NCBI GenBank assembly: GCA_964593865.1
Contig: CAZQKE010000001.1
Coordinates: forward strand, 1 to 38,836
Length of the DNA stretch: 38,836 nt
Source of the DNA: CAZQKE01 sp964593865
GTDB lineage: Bacteria; Chloroflexota; Anaerolineae; JAAYZQ01
Direction of reading: 5' to 3'
This document shows, piece after piece, positions 7,618 to 15,894 of this stretch. A program made the translations under genes and the position numbers. The notes beneath the pieces are model-generated. The model was given only the letters and a program-made list of their open reading frames with translations, was not told the DNA's origin and searched no databases. The number at the start of each line of letters is the position of its first letter. The first letter of the stretch is position 1.

Positions 7618-7701
7618 TTTGCTTTTGCACTCGGAGGCGCGGTTCGGGTGACTGTATGCGCCGTACCCGACCACGGCTCGCCGGAGACACCGAACGGGAT
7701 A

Positions 7702-7730
7702 ATCATAGCACGGAATCGGGGCAAGGTCAA
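7702..7730 (-). promoter_or_regulatory. Promoter of the kinase-like/aminotransferase unit
   Basis: Minus strand TTGACC (7730-7725), 17-bp spacer, TATGAT (7707-7702). It diverges from the promoter at 7778-7807, with only 47 bp between the two -35 boxes. Confidence 0.78.
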
Positions 7731-7777
7731 ATCGTCCGCGATCCGGTCGGGTGTAAGGTGACAATGGAGGATGACAT

Positions 7778-7807
7778 TTGACAAAAGTCGCCCACCCGGC
7801 GTATACT
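7778..7807 (+). promoter_or_regulatory. Promoter of the GT39-like gene
   Basis: TTGACA (7778-7783), 18-bp spacer, TATACT (7802-7807). Because the -35 box begins with TTG and is open in frame, it can be mistaken for the start of the downstream gene. Confidence 0.75.
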
Positions 7808-7858
7808 GGGAGCGGTGCGGAAAAACGTCCACGGAACGTCTGTGGTTTTCGGCCGATC

Positions 7859-9337
7859 ATGATGCTCAGAGACAGGACGGATAAATTTATTCTGCTCCTT
7901 TGCCTGTTGACTCTGCTGGTCACGGCGTCTATCGCTTTCTTTGCCTTTGAGCGGTTGCCCCATCTGGAGGATGAGGTTGCCTATCTTTTCCAGGCCAAGA
8001 CGATGGCCCTGGGCCGTCTGACCGTCCCCTCTCCGGCCCATCCCAACGCCTTTTGGGTCCCCTTCGTGCTGGATTACCGGGGGCGGCGATTCGGCAAGTA
8101 CCCGCCCGGCTGGCCGGGAGTGTTGGCCCTGGGGGAACTGCTCGGCGTGGCTTGGTTGGTCAATCCTGTGCTGGCGGCGTTGGCCCTTTACCTGGTGTAC
8201 CGCCTCGGTAAGACCCTTTATGACGGTGAGATCGGCCTGCTGGCGGCGGCGTTGGGGTTCCTTTCTCCGCTGTTTCTGGTGCTTAGCGGCTCTTTTCTTT
8301 CCCACATGGCCAGCATGGTATGGCTGCTCTTGTTCAGCCTGTGGTTCATCTGGGCGGCACGGGGGCAGGGAGGCCGTTTTGGGTTGGGCGCGGGGGTGGC
8401 TTTGGGGTTGGCTTTTCTCACCCGCCCTTTGACGGCGGTGGCCTACGCCGTGCCTTTTGTCGTCTATAGCGTGGTGCAGATTTTCCGGCGGCGCGAAGCA
8501 AGCCGCTATTTGCTGGTCGCCCTGGGCGGCGGTGCGACGGCGGCCCTGCTGCCCCTGTACCAGTGGGCCGTCACCGGTGACCCCTGGCTCAACCCCTATG
8601 TGTTGTGGTGGCCCTATGACCGCTTGGGCTTTGGGCCGGGGATCGGGGCCATGCCCGGTGGTCATTCGCCTTACTATGCTTGGCTCAATCTCAAGCAGGA
8701 CCTTTCGCGGGCGGCGACCGATGTGCTGGGGTGGCCTGCGCTCAGTTGGCTGCCCTTGCTCTTGGGGTTGGTCCTGCGGCCCCGCCGGGCCAAGGATTTC
8801 GCTTTGCCGATGCCTTTTGTCTGTTTGGTTATCGCCTATCTCTTTTACTGGATCGGTTCCCCGGCGCGGTTGTGGGGGCCGCGCTATTACTTTGAGGGGT
8901 TCGGTGGGCTATGGTTGTTGGCGGCCGTAGGGCTGCGCAAGGTGTGGGATTGGGCCAAAGGGCGACAACGTTGGCTGCGCCCGGCCCTGGCGGGTGCGTT
9001 GGCCTTGATGGTGGTCGTCAACTTGGGAGCCAATCTGCCGGTCCGTTTGCGTATGGCCCACGGTTTTTACGGCATCACCCGCTCACAATTGGACCCCATC
9101 CGAGAAGCGGATTTGCACAATGCTCTGGTCATCATCTACGCCGACCGCTGGCTGGAGTACGGCGCCATGCTGGCCGGGCAAAGCCCCTTGCTGGATGACG
9201 ATGTGCTTTTTGCCAGGGGCAGCATCCCGGAGGCCGACGCTGCGGTCATCGCCGATTTTCCGGGGCGCGTCGTGTATTATCTGCAGGGGGGCGTTCTATC
9301 GCGAACGCCGCCTGTGGACGGTCCGGGAAAGGATTGA
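7859..9337 (+). CDS. GT39-like polytopic membrane glycosyltransferase
   Basis: 492-aa integral membrane protein with an N-terminal helix, then LPHLEDEVAYLFQAKTMALG, where the acidic pair (Glu-Asp-Glu) in the first outer loop is the expected catalytic site of GT-C/GT39-type enzymes using polyprenyl-phosphate sugars. It continues with FGKYPPGWPGVLALGE and about ten hydrophobic segments, ending in a soluble tail of about 90 residues. The start is ATG 7859 (a second ATG follows at 7862), about 50 nt behind its promoter; the ribosome site is poor. It stands alone on the plus strand and ends 12 bp from the convergent polyphosphate operon. The acceptor could be protein, lipid or wall glycan. Confidence 0.8.
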   Translation: MMLRDRTDKFILLLCLLTLLVTASIAFFAFERLPHLEDEVAYLFQAKTMALGRLTVPSPAHPNAFWVPFVLDYRGRRFGKYPPGWPGVLALGELLGVAWLVNPVLAALALYLVYRLGKTLYDGEIGLLAAALGFLSPLFLVLSGSFLSHMASMVWLLLFSLWFIWAARGQGGRFGLGAGVALGLAFLTRPLTAVAYAVPFVVYSVVQIFRRREASRYLLVALGGGATAALLPLYQWAVTGDPWLNPYVLWWPYDRLGFGPGIGAMPGGHSPYYAWLNLKQDLSRAATDVLGWPALSWLPLLLGLVLRPRRAKDFALPMPFVCLVIAYLFYWIGSPARLWGPRYYFEGFGGLWLLAAVGLRKVWDWAKGRQRWLRPALAGALALMVVVNLGANLPVRLRMAHGFYGITRSQLDPIREADLHNALVIIYADRWLEYGAMLAGQSPLLDDDVLFARGSIPEADAAVIADFPGRVVYYLQGGVLSRTPPVDGPGKD

Positions 9338-9349
9338 GCGGGGTGCCGC

Positions 9350-10171
9350 CTAATTCCCCTTTTGGTGCTTTTTCTTGGCGGACTTTTTTGACTTGGCCTT
9401 CTTGCGCTTCTTTTTGCTTTTCTTCGTCTTGGCCTGGGCCACCGGGTCCGAGGGGATGTAGTCCAGCTCATTGGTCAGGACCTCAACCAGGGTCCGCAAC
9501 GCTTTGACACGGGCGTACCATTTGCAATTTCCTTCAATGATGGTCCACGGTGCGGTGAGTGTGCTGGTTTTGAGAAGCATATCGTTGATCGCCTCTTCGT
9601 ATAGCTCCCATTTTTCCCGGTTGCGCCAATCTTCTTCGGTTAGCTTCCAGGCTTTGTAGGGCGTCTCCCGGCGGGCCTCAAAACGCCGCAACTGTTCATC
9701 CTTGCCGATATGGATCCAAAATTTGACCAGAATTGTGCCGAAATCCACCAGCTGTCGCTCAAACTCGTTGATTTCGCGGTAGGCCCGTTTCCATTCTGCC
9801 TCGGTACAAAAGCCTTCCAGCCGTTCTACCAACACCCGCCCGTACCAGCTGCGGTCAAAAATGAGGATCTGTTTTTCATCGGGGGGCTTCAGCCTGCGCC
9901 AAAAGCGCCACAAATAGTGATGGGTTTTATCTTCACCCGTGGGTGCGGCGATGGAATACACTTCGTAGCCGCGGGGGTCCAGTTTCTCGGTGACGCGCTT
10001 GATGTTGCCCCCTTTGCCCCCTGCGTCCCAGCCTTCGTAGACGATGATCATGGGCCGTTTCCGCACGTACAGTTGGTAGGCCAGTTCGCGCAGCTGGAGC
10101 TGGTAGCGGAGCAGGTCGCGGACATATTCCTCTTTGCCGATACTTTTGTTCAGATCAACGGTTTCAAGCAT
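9350..10171 (-). CDS. ppk2: Polyphosphate kinase 2 family protein with polylysine tail
   Basis: 273-aa PPK2-family enzyme, predicted to transfer phosphate between polyphosphate and nucleotides. Walker A is EGWDAGGKGGN (46-56), Walker B IFDRSWYGRVLVER (105-118), followed by the lid region rich in Arg. The last 26 residues are strongly basic, with about 15 Lys, and look disordered; tails of this kind are not part of the core fold and could bind polyphosphate. The start ATG 10171 has AGGAGG 7 nt upstream and overlaps the end of the preceding ppk2 by 8 nt, so translation is probably coupled. Nucleotide preference (ADP, AMP or GDP) cannot be assigned by eye. Confidence 0.92.
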   Translation of the reverse strand: MLETVDLNKSIGKEEYVRDLLRYQLQLRELAYQLYVRKRPMIIVYEGWDAGGKGGNIKRVTEKLDPRGYEVYSIAAPTGEDKTHHYLWRFWRRLKPPDEKQILIFDRSWYGRVLVERLEGFCTEAEWKRAYREINEFERQLVDFGTILVKFWIHIGKDEQLRRFEARRETPYKAWKLTEEDWRNREKWELYEEAINDMLLKTSTLTAPWTIIEGNCKWYARVKALRTLVEVLTNELDYIPSDPVAQAKTKKSKKKRKKAKSKKSAKKKHQKGN

Positions 10172-10970
10172 GGGTTGCCTCCTGGGTGGGGGTGGGCTGC
10201 GCCCCCTCCGACTTGGGGGAAGCGGCTTGTTCCGGCACTTCCGGCGGCAGGGCAAACCCGCGTTCGGTGAGGGCCTCTTCCAGACGCCGGACAATGGTCC
10301 GCAAGATCTTGATCCGTGCCCAACGGCGGTCGGTCGCTTCTACGATGGTCCAGGGGCCCCATTCGGTGTCGGTCCGCTCCAGCATTTCTTCTACGGCGAT
10401 GAGGTATTCCTTGTACTTGCGGTGGTGTTCCCAATCTTCCGGCCGGACGTGCCAACTGGTGAGGGGGTTCTTTTCCAGCTTCTTGAAGCGGCGTTTTTGT
10501 TCCTTTTTGCTGATATGCAGCCAAAACTTGATGATCACGTAACCGTCGTCGGCCAGCGTGCGTTCAAAATTCACAATATCGCGATAGCCCTTGCGCCATT
10601 CCCGCACCGGCGTTAGCCCCTCCACCCGTTCTACCAGAACCCGTCCATACCAACTGCGGTCAAAGATGGCCATTTCGCCGTAGTTGGGGATTTTGAGCCA
10701 GAAGCGCCATAGCCAGGGCAGGTGAGTCTCAAAGGTGCGGGGAGCCTGAATGGGATACAGTTTGAAGCCGCGAGGGTCCAGCCGAGAGGTGAGCAGGTTA
10801 ATGGCCGTCCCCTTGCCTGCGGCATCCCATCCCTCAAACACGATGATCGTGGGAATCTTGGCATCCCAACAGGCTTTTTCCAAGTCGTACAGCCGCCGTT
10901 GCAAAAGGGGCCGCAGACGTTTATACTCCTCTTTGGGGAGCTTGCGCGTGAGGTCTATTTTTTCCAGCAT
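10164..10970 (-). CDS. ppk2: Polyphosphate kinase 2 family protein
   Basis: 268-aa PPK2-family enzyme, paralogous to its downstream neighbour. Walker A EGWDAAGKGT (46-55), Walker B IFDRSWYGRVLVER (102-115), and the family signature LDPRGFKLYPIQAP. It lacks the polylysine tail; its C-terminus is Pro/Glu/Ala-rich instead. The start ATG 10970 has AAGGAG 6-7 nt upstream. It sits 17 bp after the CYTH-CHAD gene. The Walker region has Ala-Ala where its neighbour has Ala-Gly, and the lids differ, so the two may use different nucleotides or work in opposite directions. Confidence 0.92.
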   Translation of the reverse strand: MLEKIDLTRKLPKEEYKRLRPLLQRRLYDLEKACWDAKIPTIIVFEGWDAAGKGTAINLLTSRLDPRGFKLYPIQAPRTFETHLPWLWRFWLKIPNYGEMAIFDRSWYGRVLVERVEGLTPVREWRKGYRDIVNFERTLADDGYVIIKFWLHISKKEQKRRFKKLEKNPLTSWHVRPEDWEHHRKYKEYLIAVEEMLERTDTEWGPWTIVEATDRRWARIKILRTIVRRLEEALTERGFALPPEVPEQAASPKSEGAQPTPTQEATHA

Positions 10971-10987
10971 GTCTGCTCCTTTCCACG

Positions 10988-12517
10988 TTACAGCCCGGCC
11001 ACGCTCCGGGCGATCAGGCGACCGAATTCCGGGCCGTGGAAGGCATCCCATAAGCGGGGGAACTCTGCGAGGAGATGCTGCAATTCGGTCTCTCTGGCGG
11101 ATAGGTAGTCCTCTACTGCCGGTGAGGCGGCGGCCAACTCGCCCAGAATGCTACCGGCGACGATGGCATCCTGTATCGCTCCCAAATGGTCTTGCAGGGC
11201 AACGACCTGCTTGATGGCCGTCTTGGCTTCCGGCCCCAGCACCTCCCGGAAGGATTCCAGGGTGTAACGCAGCATCTTGCAAGCGATGCGCAAAGCATGG
11301 AGCCGCTCCGGTGGGGGATCGGGCATACGTACTCCATCGTCGTAGGCCCGCACGGCGGCGAGGCGTTGGTAGATGGCGACCGGTGCCACATGGCGGACAC
11401 GGAAGGGGCGCGGGATGCGGCTTTCTGCTTCCAATGGAAGGCTGCCCAACCCGGCCGTCTCTACGAAATGACCAAAACGCTCTTTGAACCGGGCGTATTT
11501 CTTCCCATCCAAATAGGCAAGCATACGGGCGCGGGCTGCCTCGCGCTGCGTCTCCAGGGCGGCCAACAGGGGGTCCAGCCCCCCGCGGCGGCCGGAGGGC
11601 AGGGTGTCTCGGTAGGCGCGGATGTTTTGCAGGAATACGTCCAGATCGCGGACCGCGCCCAATGCCCGTCCGGTGCGTTTCAAACCTTTCAGCAAGGGGC
11701 GGATGGCCGGGCGTCGGTAGGCGTCGCCAAAGACGCGGAAGGCAGCCCGCATCCGCCGCGTAGCAACCCGCATGTCGTGTAATGCCTCTATGTCTTCTCC
11801 CAGGCGCGTTCCCGGCTCATGGTAGAGCATCCGGCGGAAATGGAGGCGCAGCACTTTGCGCCCTGCTTCGCTCATAGGATCGTCGGGGGTCACGCCCGGT
11901 TTGGCACGTATCAGGGCACGCAGCCCGCGTTGGAACTTGGAATGGGGTTGGGATTCAAGCCCCCACTTGCTTTCCAGAGCACGGCCCAAAGCGATCAGGT
12001 CCTGTTCGTCGCCTTCTGCGAGCAGCTCGGCTTCTAATTCCAAAAAGGTGGACAGGACTCGGTCATCGGCCAGCAGGCGTCCGCGATCCAGACACAGTTG
12101 GATGATTGGATGCCCACCGCGGGAGAGGGGACAAGTATGGCGGGTCTGCTCAATCTCAAAAAGGGGAAGCAAGGGTCGGTTACCGCTTAGAGAAAAGGCC
12201 AGGTCGCGGACCGGACCGGGGGGCCACCGGGAGGGCGGGAGGAGACCGGGCAGGTCTGTTTCGTGCTCGACGCGGCGGTGCACGGCCCCGGAGACGTTGC
12301 CCAAGCCTTTGAGGGTCAATCGGTAACGGTCCCCCCGGCGGCGCAGACGGCAGGCATACTCTTGGCCGAAAAGGGACCAATCTGCAGTGTCCAGGTATCT
12401 GTCGTGTAGGGTTGTTGTCGTCCACGGCCCGCACGCAAACCCGGCCAGGTCGGTGATGCCCAACAGCCGTTGGAAAGTGTGCTCATCGGGGATGCGGTAC
12501 TTGGCCTCTATTTCCAC
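10988..12517 (-). CDS. CYTH-CHAD domain protein (triphosphate tunnel enzyme plus polyphosphate-binding domain)
   Basis: 509 aa, two domains. N-terminal CYTH (about 1-210) starts with the ExExK motif as MEIEAKYRI and has YLDTAD, CRLRRRGDRYRLTLKG and SKWGLESQPHSKFQRGL; CYTH enzymes hydrolyse triphosphate or make cAMP. C-terminal CHAD (about 215-500) has LHDMRVATRRMRAAFRVF and a second LHALRIACKMLRYTLES, the paired His/Arg/Lys helices that bind polyphosphate in this family. I use GTG 12517, with GGGAGAAGG upstream; an upstream ATG in frame would overlap the ThiF-like gene. Between the ThiF-like gene (20 bp) and ppk2 (17 bp), so clearly in the same operon. Confidence 0.92.
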   Translation of the reverse strand: MEIEAKYRIPDEHTFQRLLGITDLAGFACGPWTTTTLHDRYLDTADWSLFGQEYACRLRRRGDRYRLTLKGLGNVSGAVHRRVEHETDLPGLLPPSRWPPGPVRDLAFSLSGNRPLLPLFEIEQTRHTCPLSRGGHPIIQLCLDRGRLLADDRVLSTFLELEAELLAEGDEQDLIALGRALESKWGLESQPHSKFQRGLRALIRAKPGVTPDDPMSEAGRKVLRLHFRRMLYHEPGTRLGEDIEALHDMRVATRRMRAAFRVFGDAYRRPAIRPLLKGLKRTGRALGAVRDLDVFLQNIRAYRDTLPSGRRGGLDPLLAALETQREAARARMLAYLDGKKYARFKERFGHFVETAGLGSLPLEAESRIPRPFRVRHVAPVAIYQRLAAVRAYDDGVRMPDPPPERLHALRIACKMLRYTLESFREVLGPEAKTAIKQVVALQDHLGAIQDAIVAGSILGELAAASPAVEDYLSARETELQHLLAEFPRLWDAFHGPEFGRLIARSVAGL

Positions 12518-12536
12518 CGCCCTTCTCCCTTTGCCT

Positions 12537-13565
12537 TTACGTCCCCACATAGCGGGCATAGATCGCCCGTGCACGGGCCGGATCGTCGGTCCCTTTGATG
12601 ATGGCCCGCCCGTCGGCGAAGAGGGTGAGTTGGCAACCTTCCACGTCCAGGCGGAGGAGGTATTCGTTGACGGTCAAGGGGCCGATGCCGAGCAGCCGTT
12701 CGGCCAGGGCCTCTAGGTCTATCTCGCGGCGGGGCCGAGGGCTGATCTGGACCGCTTCCCGCCCGCAGAGGACCGCCGTCATGGTCCCCTGCTCTGCGTT
12801 CAGCAGGTCGTAGCGGCCTTCGTCGCAGACGGGGCAGGGGGTATCGCCCTTTTTGGTGCGGGCGCGTTCAAACTCGCCGTTCCACACATCCACCATCACC
12901 AGACCGCGCAATAGTTCCCGGCGGCGGTCCAGGAGGATCTTCAGGCCCTCGGTTGTTTCCAGGGCGGCGATGATGGCCACCGCCGTCCCCAAGACTCCCG
13001 CCGTCTCGCAGGTGGGCGTCGCGCCGGGGGGCGGCATCGGCCCCAGGAGACAGCGCAGGCAGGGTGTCTCACCGGGCAGGATGACCGCCGTCAGACCATA
13101 GGTCCCCAGCACGCCGCCGTAGATCCAGGGGATGCCTTGTTTGACACAGGCTTCGTTGAGGAGATAGCGCACCTCAAAATTGTCGGCCCCATCCAGGACC
13201 ACGTCGGCTCCGGCGATCAGTTCCTCCACCGTATCGGCGTTGACATCCAGGATGTGCTCCTCAATCTGGACCTGGGCGTTGATGCGACGCAGGCGGCGGG
13301 CGGCGGCTACCGCCTTGGGCACGCCTGCCTGGGCGTCGGCTTCGGTGTAGAGGGCCTGACGGGGCAGGTTATGCCATTCCACAAAGTCGCGGTCGGCCAG
13401 CACCAGGCGGCCCACCCCGGCCCGTGCCAGGTGCTCGGCGATGTGGCTGCCCAACGCCCCGCAACCGATGACGACGGCGGTTTTGGTCGCCAAACGCTCC
13501 TGTCCCTCCCGACCCCAGCCGGGCAAAATCATCTGTCGCGAATACCGAGCCAAAGGATCCCCCAT
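12537..13565 (-). CDS. ThiF/MoeB family adenylyltransferase (E1-like)
   Basis: 342-aa E1-like enzyme that would adenylate the C-terminus of a ThiS/MoaD-type sulfur carrier. Nucleotide loop VVIGCGALGSH (32-41), DRDFVEWHNLPRQ, LDGADNFEVR (Asp128 region), the catalytic-position Cys186 in TCETAGVLG, and zinc pairs CLRC (169-172) and CPVC (244-247). The C-terminal extension (CGREAVQI ... LTLFADGRAIIKGT ... ARAIYARYVG) is typical of ThiF/MoeB proteins. Start ATG 13565, GGAGG 6 nt before. First gene of the polyphosphate operon; no sulfur-carrier gene is in the window. Confidence 0.9.
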   Translation of the reverse strand: MGDPLARYSRQMILPGWGREGQERLATKTAVVIGCGALGSHIAEHLARAGVGRLVLADRDFVEWHNLPRQALYTEADAQAGVPKAVAAARRLRRINAQVQIEEHILDVNADTVEELIAGADVVLDGADNFEVRYLLNEACVKQGIPWIYGGVLGTYGLTAVILPGETPCLRCLLGPMPPPGATPTCETAGVLGTAVAIIAALETTEGLKILLDRRRELLRGLVMVDVWNGEFERARTKKGDTPCPVCDEGRYDLLNAEQGTMTAVLCGREAVQISPRPRREIDLEALAERLLGIGPLTVNEYLLRLDVEGCQLTLFADGRAIIKGTDDPARARAIYARYVGT

Positions 13566-13603
13566 TATCTCCTCCCTTGTCCCGAAAACGAGCCGTCCCC
13601 GGC

Positions 13604-13631
13604 ATTATAACCCAAAACAGGCGAGGGCCAA
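13604..13631 (-). promoter_or_regulatory. Promoter of the ThiF/CYTH-CHAD/PPK2 operon
   Basis: Minus strand TATAAT (13609-13604) with TTGGCC (13631-13626) 16 bp upstream. The -10 is perfect; the -35 is moderate. It is back to back with the fbp promoter only 20 bp away, so the two could share a regulator or compete. Confidence 0.65.
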
Positions 13632-13650
13632 AATCCGATACCGATCCGAT

Positions 13651-13679
13651 TTGCCCTGAAGCCGATTTTGCGCTACAAT
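13651..13679 (+). promoter_or_regulatory. Promoter of the fructose-1,6-bisphosphatase gene
   Basis: TTGCCC (13651-13656), 17-bp spacer, TACAAT (13674-13679). It lies about 35 bp before the ATG and shares the 150-bp divergent region with the polyphosphate-operon promoter. Confidence 0.72.
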
Positions 13680-13715
13680 TAGGGCCAACCCACAAAGTGA
13701 GAAGGAGGTCCAACG

Positions 13716-14711
13716 ATGGACAAAGTCGTGACGATTGAGCGGCACATCCTCGATCAGCAGCGCAAGCACCCAGAAGCTACCGGTGTGCTTACCAGCTTAC
13801 TCTATGACCTGGCCCTGGCCGGGAAGCTGATCGCCCGCGAGACAACCCGTGCTGCTCTGGCCGACATCCTGGGGCTGACCGGTGGGTTCAACGTCCAGGG
13901 GGAAGAGGTCGCCAAGCTGGATCAGTTTGCCAACGCCGTCATCGTTCGCCTCAACGAGTACACGGGGCGGCTGGCCCTCATGGGGTCGGAAGAGATCGCC
14001 GAAATCATCCCCATCCCCGATGAGTACCCCACGGGCCGTTATGTGCTCCTTTTTGACCCACTGGATGGCTCCTCCAACATTGACTATTCGGTCAGCATCG
14101 GCACCATTTTCTCCATTATGCGCCGCAAATCGCCGGAAGGCACGCCGGGCACGGTGGAAGATTGCCTGCAACCGGGGCGCAACATCGTGGCCGCCGGGTA
14201 CATCCTCTACGGCCCCAGTACCATGCTGGTTTACAGCGTGGGCAGCGGCGTGCAAGGCTTTACCCTGGATCACACCGTCGGCGAATTCCTGCTGACCCAC
14301 CCCGACATTCGCATTCCTGAAAAGCCCAAGTACTACAGCGTCAACCAGGGGTATGAGCGGTACTGGGCGCGAGAAGTGCAGGAATTCACCGCCGACCTGC
14401 AAACCCGCAACCTTTCTTTGCGCTATATCGGCTCTTTGGTCTCCGACTTTCACCGCAACCTGCTGGCCGGGGGGATTTTCTACTACCCGGCGGATAGCCG
14501 CGATCCTTCCAAACCCCACGGCAAACTGCGGTTGCTCTACGAGTGCGCTCCTTTGGCTTTCATTGCCGAACAGGCCGGCGGCTACGCCTCCGACGGGACC
14601 CAACCGATTCTGGACATCGTGCCGGAGCATCTGCACCAGCGCGTGCCCTTTTTCGTCGGCAACCGGGAACTGGTGGAGCTGGCCGAATCGTACATCCGAG
14701 GGGAGATTTGA
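13716..14711 (+). CDS. fbp: Class I fructose-1,6-bisphosphatase
   Basis: 331-aa class I FBPase, hydrolysing fructose 1,6-bisphosphate to fructose 6-phosphate in gluconeogenesis or the Calvin cycle. Signatures: GEEVAKLDQFANAV, MGSEEIAEI (metal-binding Glu), FDPLDGSSNIDYSVSIGTIFSI (metal site), and KLRLLYECAPLAFIAEQAGG near the C-terminus (substrate region with the metal Glu). Length is standard. ATG 13716 has GAAGGAGG about 8 nt before. The stop overlaps the next start (TGATG), coupling it to the DUF2330 gene, a pairing with no obvious metabolic logic. Confidence 0.96.
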   Translation: MDKVVTIERHILDQQRKHPEATGVLTSLLYDLALAGKLIARETTRAALADILGLTGGFNVQGEEVAKLDQFANAVIVRLNEYTGRLALMGSEEIAEIIPIPDEYPTGRYVLLFDPLDGSSNIDYSVSIGTIFSIMRRKSPEGTPGTVEDCLQPGRNIVAAGYILYGPSTMLVYSVGSGVQGFTLDHTVGEFLLTHPDIRIPEKPKYYSVNQGYERYWAREVQEFTADLQTRNLSLRYIGSLVSDFHRNLLAGGIFYYPADSRDPSKPHGKLRLLYECAPLAFIAEQAGGYASDGTQPILDIVPEHLHQRVPFFVGNRELVELAESYIRGEI

Positions 14712-15781
14712 TGCGCAAACGGTGGCCGTATTATCTGTTCCTATCCCTGGCGATCTGGCTGGGGGCCGTCGGCGGGAGAGCACCGGTCCGGGCCGATGGC
14801 TATATCATCATGGAGCGCACAAGCTCCGACATCATGGCCGATCAGCAAGCGGTGCTGATCTACAAAGAGGGGCACGAGGATCTGATCATCTCCATCGGGC
14901 TGGATCTGCGGGGGCAAACGCCGCCCCAAGAGATGGCCTGGCTCATCCCGACGCCGTCGCAGCCTCAGGTGCAACTGGCCGATGGCTCGATCTTTGATGA
15001 GCTGAACCGCATCGCCGCACCGGAGATCATTTATCGGACGGAACGCGCCGGTCATCCCTTGTGGGGGATCGGCGCCGGTGCGCCCCCGCCGGAGCCGCCG
15101 GTCACGGTTTTGGAGCGCAAAGAGATCGGCATTTATGATGTAGCCGTGCTGGCGGGCAAGGAAGCGCAGGGGGTGTTGGCATGGTTGCACCGGGAGGGCT
15201 TTCAGGTCCCCGACGCCCTCCAGGCTCCGCTGGATGCCTACATCGCCGAAGGTTGGACCTTTGTGGCCCTGCGTATCGCCCCGGAGCCGAACCCCCAGGG
15301 TATCTTGAACGCGCAGCCGGTGTGGCTTTCGTTCAACAGCGAACGGCCCCTTTATCCCATGCGCTTGACCGTCGCCAACGGTCGGCCCCTCAGCTTGCGA
15401 TTGTACATCCTGGCCGATCACCGTTACGCTTTGGAAGGCTTTACCACCGAATTTGCCGGTAGGGCGGAAGTGACGGTAGAGGATCCGGCGTTGGCTTCGG
15501 TGTTGGACCGCGAGTTTTTCCTGACGAAGCTATTTGATGAAACCGTAACCCCGGCCGAAATGAGCCGGGATTTTTACCCTTACCGGGCGGCCAGCGACGA
15601 ACCCTACCGCGAGCAGGTGGTGTACACCCAAGTCGTCAGCGGCGGAGGGAGCGGCCTGCTCGTGAGCCTGTGCCCCTGCGGTCTGTGCTGGTTGGGGCTG
15701 CTGGGAATCCTGGTTCTGCTGATCGTCATTATCGTCTTCCTCAAGCGACGGGAGAAAACCGATACTTTGCCCCGAACTTAG
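14711..15781 (+). CDS. DUF2330 family secreted, C-terminally anchored protein
   Basis: 356-aa protein with a Sec signal peptide (Lys/Arg start, hydrophobic core, cleavage likely after VRA at about 28), an outside domain of about 290 residues resembling DUF2330 (DGYIIMERTSSDIMADQQAVLIY, EMAWLIPTP, ERKEIGIYDVAVL), a Gly/Ser linker, a CPCGLCW cysteine patch and a C-terminal transmembrane helix ending in KRREK. The family has no established biochemical role that I know of. Start ATG 14711 shares its A with the fbp stop. The cysteines lie at the membrane edge and could be acylated or redox-active; this is inference. Confidence 0.8.
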   Translation: MRKRWPYYLFLSLAIWLGAVGGRAPVRADGYIIMERTSSDIMADQQAVLIYKEGHEDLIISIGLDLRGQTPPQEMAWLIPTPSQPQVQLADGSIFDELNRIAAPEIIYRTERAGHPLWGIGAGAPPPEPPVTVLERKEIGIYDVAVLAGKEAQGVLAWLHREGFQVPDALQAPLDAYIAEGWTFVALRIAPEPNPQGILNAQPVWLSFNSERPLYPMRLTVANGRPLSLRLYILADHRYALEGFTTEFAGRAEVTVEDPALASVLDREFFLTKLFDETVTPAEMSRDFYPYRAASDEPYREQVVYTQVVSGGGSGLLVSLCPCGLCWLGLLGILVLLIVIIVFLKRREKTDTLPRT

Positions 15782-15827
15782 AGACATTTACAGGATCTTG
15801 CGTGGCTGCGGTTGTTTGATCTGTTCG

Positions 15828-15845
15828 CGCTCACGGTGTTGAGCG
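15828..15845. terminator. Hairpin in the convergent DUF2330/SDR gap
   Basis: CGCTCA (15828-15833) and TGAGCG (15840-15845), a perfect 6-bp stem with a 6-nt loop, in the 113-bp gap between convergent genes. No U-run follows, so termination is only suspected. Confidence 0.4.
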
Positions 15846-15894
15846 GGGTTCAAGTTTCACACCGGTTGTGGGTGATCGCCGATTCCGGGGAGGT

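Noticed and set aside
7778..7858. Longer N-terminus of the GT39-like protein starting with TTG at 7778
   Set aside because: The TTG is part of the -35 box TTGACA, upstream of the transcription start, so it cannot be translated from this promoter.
9338..9349. Terminator between the convergent GT39-like and PPK2 genes
   Set aside because: The gap is 12 bp and shows no stem; nothing supports termination here.
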